Positions 13,041 through 18,254 of a stretch of 18,254 nt of DNA are shown piece after piece; within the stretch, counting starts at the first letter, position 1, and each line of letters begins with the position of its first letter. Source of the DNA: Oscillospiraceae bacterium (lineage in GTDB: Bacteria > Bacillota_A > Clostridia > Oscillospirales > Ruminococcaceae); NCBI GenBank assembly GCA_017829075.1, contig JAGAJA010000099.1, positions 1 to 18,254 of the forward strand. Reading direction: 5' to 3'. The notes below the pieces were generated by a model, which saw only the letters and a program-made list of their open reading frames with translations, did no database searches and was not told the origin of the DNA. The translations under genes and the position numbers were made by a program.

Positions 13041-15056
13041 TTGAAAAAATGGCTTTGTGCGGATATTCCCGCAGAAAATGACGAAATAAAACAGCAGTTC
13101 GGGGAGCTTCTCGGCGGAGTAATGCTCAGCCGGGGAATAAACTCCCTCGACCGCGCAAAGGAATTCTTCGGTTGCAGCAGCCTGTCCGACCCGCTGCTCA
13201 TGAAAGACATGGAGCAGGCAGTGGAGATAATCCGCGCCGCTCTTGACGAGGGGAAAAAGATCACTGTTTACGGCGACTATGACTGTGACGGAGTGACCTC
13301 TGCCGCAATGCTCTACGGCTACCTTGAAGCTATGGGCGCGGAGGTAGATTACTACATACCCGACCGCAGCGAGGGCTACGGCATGAACGTTGACGCCCTG
13401 AAGCGCATTCTGGACAGCGGCTCGGAGCTTATCATCACCGTGGACAACGGCATTTCCGCAGCCGAAGAAGCGGAATATATCCGCAGCCGCGGGGCGCAGC
13501 TAGTCATAACCGACCATCATCAGCCCCCGCAGGAGCTTCCGGTATGCGAAGCCTGCGTAGATCCCCACCGCGCGGACGATAACTCTCCGTTCAAGGATCT
13601 GTGCGGCGCAGGGGTAGTTTTAAAGCTGCTGTGCGCCCTTGAGGAGGACGAGGAGTTCGTCATGGAGCAGTACGCCGAGCTTGCCGCAGTCGGCACTATC
13701 GGCGACGTTATGCCGCTTATCGGCGAAAACCGCTATATCGTGCGGCGAGGTATCGAAAATATCCGCAGCAGTCAGAATATAGGTCTGGAGCGCCTGCTGA
13801 AAAGCGCGGGTATCGCTCCGGAAACCGCCGACGCGTCAAGCATCGCCTATTCACTCTGTCCAAGAATAAACGCCGCCGGGCGCATGGCTGGGGCGGACAA
13901 GGCAGTACAGCTCCTGCTGACGGAAAACCCGGAGCAGGCTTCTCTCCTTTCGGAGGAGCTGACACTGCTGAACGACAACCGCCGCGCCGAGGAAACCAAG
14001 ATAATGGACGACGTGAACCGCCAGCTTGAACAAAATCCCTCTCTGCTTAAGGAACGGGTGCTGGTGGTGTCCGGCAAGGGCTGGCACCACGGAGTAATCG
14101 GGATAGTCGGGGCGCGGATGCTGGAGAAATACGGCAAGCCCGTGCTTATCATCGCTATTGAAAACGGAGAAGCCCGCGGCTCCGCAAGGGGCATTGACGG
14201 CTTTTCGATATACAAGCTGCTGGAACGTTGCAGCCGGGTGCTGACAAAGTTCGGCGGACACCTAAAAGCGGGGGGATTTTCACTTCCCGCCGATAAAGTC
14301 GAGGACTTCCGGCAGATGGTGTACGCATTCTGCCGGGAATGCTACCCGAAAATGCCGGAATACACCGTTTACGCAGATATGGAGGTCACCGGAAAGCAGC
14401 TCACCGAGGAAGCTCTCACCGAGCTTTCAAAGCTGGAACCCTGCGGCGAGGGCAACCGCAAGCCGCTGTTTCTGCTGAGGAACTGCGTGGTAAGCTCCAA
14501 GCGCGCGCTCAAAGAGGGCAGATTTACCAGCTTTGAAGCGCAGACCGGCGGAGTTAAGCTGAAAGCTCTCTGCTTTGGCATTCCCTTTGCAAAATTCCAC
14601 ACCGAGATAGGCGGAATGGTGGACATCATTGCCACAGCAGAGCTGAACGAATTCCGGGGCGAGAAAACCGTGACCCTGAAGGTTCAGGAGCTTCGTCCCT
14701 CCGGCTTCCGGGAGGACAGGTTCTTTGCGGCGCAGCGCACCTACGAGGAGATATCACGGGGCGAGGGCTGCGACAAGCGGCTCGCGCCGAGGGTGATTCC
14801 CGACCGTGAAGCGCTTAAATCGGTATACGACCTGCTGCGAAAGCACGGCGGTCTTATGTCCGCAGAAGAAATGTATCTTTACGGCGGCGGGGAGCTTAAT
14901 TACTGTATGCTGCGCATTGCGCTGGACGTATTCGCAGCGGCAGGCATGGCGGAAATATCCGCAGACGCGGGTGAAGTAAGGCTTATCCCGGTGAAACAGA
15001 AAACAGATCTTATGTCCGTAGGACTTCTGGCGGAGCTTCGCCGCAGTCTTACATAA
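13041..15056 (+). CDS. recJ: Single-stranded-DNA-specific exonuclease RecJ
   Basis: This DHH-superfamily 5'-3' exonuclease acts on single-stranded DNA in recombination repair, mismatch repair and base excision. The manganese-binding motifs are all visible: DYDCDG (79-84), VDNG (134-137), TDHH (157-160) and DPHR (174-177). The motif AGRMAG lies near 279, and the DHHA1 domain shows GWHHGVIGIVGAR (347-359) and GGHLKAGGF (405-413). The C-terminal OB-fold and extra domain (about 450-671) are present; 671 residues lies between the E. coli (577) and B. subtilis (786) lengths. The start is a TTG with GGGAG eleven bases upstream, the only suitable start in frame near the family N-terminus; a later start would cut the domain. 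It follows purB by 18 bases and precedes rel by 63, a common Firmicute association. Confidence 0.93.
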   Translation: MKKWLCADIPAENDEIKQQFGELLGGVMLSRGINSLDRAKEFFGCSSLSDPLLMKDMEQAVEIIRAALDEGKKITVYGDYDCDGVTSAAMLYGYLEAMGAEVDYYIPDRSEGYGMNVDALKRILDSGSELIITVDNGISAAEEAEYIRSRGAQLVITDHHQPPQELPVCEACVDPHRADDNSPFKDLCGAGVVLKLLCALEEDEEFVMEQYAELAAVGTIGDVMPLIGENRYIVRRGIENIRSSQNIGLERLLKSAGIAPETADASSIAYSLCPRINAAGRMAGADKAVQLLLTENPEQASLLSEELTLLNDNRRAEETKIMDDVNRQLEQNPSLLKERVLVVSGKGWHHGVIGIVGARMLEKYGKPVLIIAIENGEARGSARGIDGFSIYKLLERCSRVLTKFGGHLKAGGFSLPADKVEDFRQMVYAFCRECYPKMPEYTVYADMEVTGKQLTEEALTELSKLEPCGEGNRKPLFLLRNCVVSSKRALKEGRFTSFEAQTGGVKLKALCFGIPFAKFHTEIGGMVDIIATAELNEFRGEKTVTLKVQELRPSGFREDRFFAAQRTYEEISRGEGCDKRLAPRVIPDREALKSVYDLLRKHGGLMSAEEMYLYGGGELNYCMLRIALDVFAAAGMAEISADAGEVRLIPVKQKTDLMSVGLLAELRRSLT

Positions 15057-15084
15057 AAATACAAAATTCGGGGAAATATTTTAT

Positions 15085-15102
15085 GCGGCGGAGTATCGCC
15101 GC
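15085..15102 (+). promoter_or_regulatory. Hairpin abutting the rel ribosome site
   Basis: GCGGCG (15085-15090) pairs with CGCCGC (15097-15102) around a six-base loop. The Shine-Dalgarno-like GGAGG begins at the next base (15103). A stem so close to the ribosome site could limit or position initiation of rel. Only structure and position support this. Confidence 0.4.
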
Positions 15103-15119
15103 GGAGGGTGGTTTTCAGC

Positions 15120-17348
15120 ATGACAAGTTCAGCGAGTTCAGCAAGTTCAGCGAGTGCGACAGGCACAGTGACTACATTTGAACAGCTTGTGGATAAAATA
15201 AAGGCGAGCGAAAAGGCATACGACCTCAACAAGATCACGCAGGCATACGAGGTGGCTGACAAGGCGCACGCCGGGCAGCTCCGCACCTCCGGAGATCCGT
15301 ATATAACTCACCCGCTGGCTGTCGCGTCGATCCTGCTGGATTACTGCATGGATACCGATACAATCTGCGCCGCTCTGCTGCACGATGTTGTAGAGGACAC
15401 TGCCGTGACCCTCGATGAGCTGAGGAAGAAATTCGGCGACGATGTAGCGCTCATGGTGGACGGAGTTACCAAGATAGGACTTGTTCCGCTGAACTCCAAG
15501 GAGGAGCAGCATGCGGAGAATATCCGGAAGATACTCATGGCTATGTCAAAGGATATCCGGGTAATTATCATCAAGCTCGCCGACAGGCTGCACAATATGC
15601 GGACATTAGGCGCGCGCCCTCCCCAGAAGCAGCGCAAGACCTCCCTCGAAACCATGAACTTCTATGCGCCCATAGCCCACCGTTTAGGTATGAGCGATGT
15701 CAAGGAGGAAATGGAGGATATCGCAATTCACTACCTCGACCCCTACGGCTGCAAGGAAGTAGAAGAGCAGATAGCCCTCCACAAGGAAGAACGCGACGCG
15801 TTCATTGAAAGCATCAAAAAGCGCATCAGAGAGCGCATTACCGACATCAAGCCCGAACCGATAATCGAGGGGCGTGTAAAGTCGATTTACAGCATTTACA
15901 AGAAAGTCTATGTCAAGAACAAGCGCTTTGACGAGATCTATGACATATACGCGGTGCGTGTCATCGTGCAGTCAGTCATTGAGTGCTACAATGTTCTTGG
16001 CGTTATCCACGATATGTTCCGCCCGATACCCTACCGTTTCAAGGACTATATCGCCACCCCGAAGCCTAACCGCTACCAGTCACTGCACACCACCGTCATA
16101 GGCCGCGAGGGTATCCCGTTTGAGGTACAGATACGCACGGTGGAAATGCACAACACCGCACAGTACGGCGTTGCTGCGCACTGGAAGTACAAAGCAGGTC
16201 TGTCCGGAAACGTGTCCGGTGAAAAGCGCTTCGACTGGATACGCCAGCTTCTGGAGCGCCAGCAGGAAGCGGACGACGTTGAAGCTATCACCGACGCAAT
16301 AAAGACGGATCTCGCCCCGGACGAGGTATTTGCGTTCACCCCGAAGGGAGACGTTATCGCGCTTCCGGTGGGGGCAACGGTAATAGATTTCGCCTATTCT
16401 ATCCACACTCAGGTGGGAAATAAAATGACCGGCGCAAAGGTCGGCGGCAGAATGGTGAGCTTCGATTATGAGGTAAAAACCGGAGATATCGTGGAGATAC
16501 TCACCTCCGGTTCGCCGAATTACGGCCCCAACCGCAACTGGCTGGAGATCGCCAAAACCACCGAGGCAAAGAGCAAGATACGAAGCTGGTTCAAAAAGGA
16601 ATGCCGCGATGAGAACATCGAGCGCGGCAGAGAGGAGCTTGAGCACGAGTTCAAGCGCAACGGAATTGCGGTCGAACCGGAGCTTCTCCAGTCGGTGGCA
16701 CAGCGCCAGCGGCTTGGCTCAGTGGAGGATCTTCTGGCGGCGATAGGTTACGGCGGAGTATCCCTGTCCAAGATAATCCAGCGCATCAAAGAAGACCAGA
16801 TGCGCACCCACAAGGAACAGCAGGCAGTCCAGACCGCAGCCGCCGCAGACCCGCAGGAAAATATTGCGGAAAACAACCGCCGCAGCCGCAAAAAGGGCAT
16901 TATCGTGGAGGGCGTGGACAACTGTCTGGTGAAGTTCGCCCAGTGCTGCAATCCGCTCCCCGGCGACCCGATAATCGGCTTTGTGACGAGGGGCTTCGGC
17001 GTATCTATCCACAAGCAGGACTGCATTAACGTAATAAACAACATGGACAACCCGGACAACAAGGATCGCTGGATAAAGGCGAGCTGGGCAGGAGTTGACG
17101 ACTCCACCTACCGGGCGACAATTGACGTTATCGCCGAGGACAGGATAACGATATTCGCAGATATCACCACGGCAATTGCGACAAACCACATTCCGCTGCA
17201 CGAGCTTAACGCGCACCACCTGAAAAACGGCAACATGAACCTTGTTGTAACAGTAGAGATAGCCGGAATGGAGCAGCTTTCCAACGTCATGGGCAGGCTT
17301 CAGAAAATTCCGGGGGTAATTTCAGTCGAAAGAACCGGAAAGCAGTAA
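15120..17348 (+). CDS. rel: Bifunctional (p)ppGpp synthetase/hydrolase Rel
   Basis: This is a long RelA/SpoT-type stringent-response enzyme of 742 residues that makes ppGpp when amino acids run short and also degrades it. Numbering is from ATG 15120. The HD hydrolase domain (about 45-195) has ITHP and HDVVED (88-93), so hydrolysis should be active. The synthetase domain has YDIYAVRVIV, the RFKD motif (306-309) typical of bifunctional enzymes rather than EXDD of RelA, and YQSLHT (319-324). The TGS domain is at about 402-461, a Cys-containing conserved region with FAQCCNPLPGD follows near 606, and an ACT domain ends the protein. The N-terminus is a low-complexity SSASSASSASAT run encoded by tandem DNA repeats. 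I prefer ATG 15120 over GTG 15108 because GGAGG at 15103-15107 would overlap the GTG. MBL hydrolase follows by 13 bases. Confidence 0.93.
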   Translation: MTSSASSASSASATGTVTTFEQLVDKIKASEKAYDLNKITQAYEVADKAHAGQLRTSGDPYITHPLAVASILLDYCMDTDTICAALLHDVVEDTAVTLDELRKKFGDDVALMVDGVTKIGLVPLNSKEEQHAENIRKILMAMSKDIRVIIIKLADRLHNMRTLGARPPQKQRKTSLETMNFYAPIAHRLGMSDVKEEMEDIAIHYLDPYGCKEVEEQIALHKEERDAFIESIKKRIRERITDIKPEPIIEGRVKSIYSIYKKVYVKNKRFDEIYDIYAVRVIVQSVIECYNVLGVIHDMFRPIPYRFKDYIATPKPNRYQSLHTTVIGREGIPFEVQIRTVEMHNTAQYGVAAHWKYKAGLSGNVSGEKRFDWIRQLLERQQEADDVEAITDAIKTDLAPDEVFAFTPKGDVIALPVGATVIDFAYSIHTQVGNKMTGAKVGGRMVSFDYEVKTGDIVEILTSGSPNYGPNRNWLEIAKTTEAKSKIRSWFKKECRDENIERGREELEHEFKRNGIAVEPELLQSVAQRQRLGSVEDLLAAIGYGGVSLSKIIQRIKEDQMRTHKEQQAVQTAAAADPQENIAENNRRSRKKGIIVEGVDNCLVKFAQCCNPLPGDPIIGFVTRGFGVSIHKQDCINVINNMDNPDNKDRWIKASWAGVDDSTYRATIDVIAEDRITIFADITTAIATNHIPLHELNAHHLKNGNMNLVVTVEIAGMEQLSNVMGRLQKIPGVISVERTGKQ
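15126..15152 (+). repeat. 9-bp tandem repeat in the rel start region
   Basis: Three units AGTTCAGCG, AGTTCAGCA and AGTTCAGCG run head to tail, with a diverged fourth (AGTGCGACA) after them. They lie just after the start codon of rel and encode its Ser-Ser-Ala run. Unit length is a multiple of three, so gain or loss of a unit keeps the frame. Confidence 0.8.
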
Positions 17349-17361
17349 AAGGAGTGATCCT

Positions 17362-17994
17362 ATGCAAATTTATCAGCTTCCCTTAGGGGCATTGCAGACC
17401 AACTGCTATATAATTGAGGGCGAAAACAACCGCGCCGTTGTTATCGACCCGGCTTCTGTGACGGAGCTTGAAATGTTCCTGAACAGCCACGGACTTACTC
17501 TTGGCACTATCATAATTACCCACGGTCATTACGACCACTTCGCCGGCGCTGCGGAACTCAGCCGCAAATCCGGGGCTAAGATACTTGCCTCCGCGCCGGA
17601 CGAGGAAATGTACGGCAGCGCTCAGAAAAGCTGGGCGGATTTCATGCCGGTGGAATTTCAGCCGATAAAGCCAGATATACTGTATTCAGACGGGGAGGAA
17701 TTCACCGCCGAGGGGCTGAGTTTCCGGGTAATGTCCGCTCCGGGGCATACCGCAGGAAGCTGCCTGCTGTTCATGCAGAATGACGGCGAGGAAGTGATTT
17801 TCGGCGGAGATGTGCTGTTTCTCTGCGGAGTTGGACGAACTGACGGCTACTCCGGCAATACCCGTGATATGCTTGACAGCCTTGAGAAGATAGCGAAGCT
17901 GCCGGGGGACTACAAGATATATCCGGGGCATGGCAGCAGCACAACGCTTGCTTATGAGCTGGAGAATAATCCGTATCTGGGTAGGTACAGGTAA
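17362..17994 (+). CDS. Metallo-beta-lactamase-fold hydrolase (glyoxalase II-like)
   Basis: This 210-residue MBL-fold protein has the complete dinuclear zinc set: THGHYDH (His54, His56, Asp58, His59), His129 in APGHTAGS, Asp150 in FGGDVLF and His190 in YPGHGSST. The N-terminus LGALQTNCYII and the CGVGRTDGYSGN stretch match the YcbL/glyoxalase II-like group commonly found next to rel in Firmicutes. It probably hydrolyses a thioester such as S-lactoylglutathione-like or another small substrate, but the substrate is not settled for this group. AAAGGAG lies seven bases before the ATG and overlaps the end of rel, so the two are co-transcribed. No clear terminator follows within 60 bases. Confidence 0.88.
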   Translation: MQIYQLPLGALQTNCYIIEGENNRAVVIDPASVTELEMFLNSHGLTLGTIIITHGHYDHFAGAAELSRKSGAKILASAPDEEMYGSAQKSWADFMPVEFQPIKPDILYSDGEEFTAEGLSFRVMSAPGHTAGSCLLFMQNDGEEVIFGGDVLFLCGVGRTDGYSGNTRDMLDSLEKIAKLPGDYKIYPGHGSSTTLAYELENNPYLGRYR

Positions 17995-18141
17995 ATTGGA
18001 ATTTGTCGGGCAGTAGAAGCAAGCGGCGAAGCCAAAAAAAGCCTTGATTGTTCGCAAAACAACCTACCTGCAGGAATGGGGCTTTATGCCGTCGGCAGCG
18101 CACCTTCCCTCGTTCAAAATTCCTTTCACTTTCTATCTGCG

Positions 18142-18227
18142 AAAAACCGGACAAGGGGGGAAAGGGGAGAGGGGAAGAGGAGTCTGAGGAGAAAACCGTA
18201 GGGGAAAGGGGGGAACGTCCGGTTTTT
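18142..18227. repeat. 11-bp inverted repeat enclosing a G-rich tract
   Basis: AAAAACCGGAC (18142-18152) is the exact complement of GTCCGGTTTTT (18217-18227). The 64 bases between them are G/A-rich. On the + strand the right arm ends in T5, but the loop is far longer than in normal terminators. The symmetry suggests a small repeat element or a two-armed structure. Confidence 0.65.
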
Positions 18228-18254
18228 GTCGGATTTTCTTAGTTCCCCCCTTTC
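18204..18254. repeat. 13-bp inverted repeat reaching the window edge
   Basis: GAAAGGGGGGAAC (18204-18216) is the exact complement of GTTCCCCCCTTTC (18242-18254), with 25 bases between. The right arm is cut by the end of the window, so the repeat may be longer. Its left arm is directly followed by the right arm of the 11-bp inverted repeat. Confidence 0.65.

Larger units (their letters stand above)
17995..18254. other. Gene-free right end of the window
   Basis: No convincing gene is seen. The 64-codon open frame from 18048 starts with TTG, lacks a ribosome site and is made of low-complexity purine codons. From 18155 to 18213 the + strand is almost purely G and A with several runs of four to six G. 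Inverted repeats frame this tract and are listed separately. A weak GGC-rich hairpin near 18025-18050 (arms around AAAAAAA) is too poor to call a terminator. Confidence 0.6.

Noticed and set aside
18155..18213. A firm G-quadruplex call
   Set aside because: Only three G-runs of four or more are closely spaced; the next comes 26 bases later. Folding is possible but not compelling.
18048..18242. 64-codon open frame in the right-end region
   Set aside because: It has a TTG start without a ribosome site and a low-complexity Gly/Glu/Arg content that follows from the purine tract.

Overview
The window looks like a chromosomal segment of a Gram-positive Clostridia bacterium, most likely of the Ruminococcus/Oscillospiraceae type. 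The reasons are moderately high GC with GC-rich codon use, strong AGGAGG-type ribosome sites, lipobox lipoproteins, a PadR/DUF1700/DUF4097 cassette, a bPH2 membrane protein, and the Firmicute-style order recJ - rel - MBL hydrolase. The taxonomic placement is inferred from gene content and style; no rRNA or other marker gene is present. I see no tRNA, rRNA, CRISPR array, transposase or phage gene.

Layout. Bases 1-457 hold no gene but are dense in perfect hairpins. On the + strand follow two parvulin-like (PrsA-type) lipoproteins (458-1717, 1736-3061) and a short Orn/Lys/Arg decarboxylase-family PLP enzyme (3086-4366). A bPH2-domain membrane protein on the - strand (4367-5581) meets the decarboxylase with no spacer. 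glmU (5638-7002) and an isochorismatase-fold cysteine hydrolase (7010-7528) form a + strand pair closed by a strong hairpin at 7548-7592. A - strand operon then reads padR (11252-10932), DUF1700 membrane protein (10935-9883), a membrane-anchored DUF4097 protein (9869-8766) and a second DUF4097 protein without a signal peptide (8631-7750). Its promoter carries two copies of a near-palindromic box that is the obvious candidate operator for PadR. On the + strand again are purB (11583-13022, with its own promoter), recJ (13041-15056), a bifunctional rel (15120-17348) and a metallo-beta-lactamase-fold hydrolase (17362-17994). The last 260 bases hold a G-rich purine tract inside two nested or adjacent inverted repeats and no convincing gene.

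How it fits together. Most genes are housekeeping: cell-wall precursor synthesis (GlmU), purine synthesis (PurB), DNA repair (RecJ), the stringent response (Rel) and protein folding outside the membrane (the lipoproteins). The most distinctive accessory unit is the self-regulated PadR-DUF1700-DUF4097-DUF4097 cassette, which looks like an envelope-sensing or envelope-modifying module of unknown function. The second lipoprotein is notable as a probable non-catalytic paralogue of its neighbour. I found no clear, wholly new system. The best candidates for a second look are the PadR cassette, the degenerate foldase, the triloop hairpin array at the left end and the structured G-rich element at the right end.
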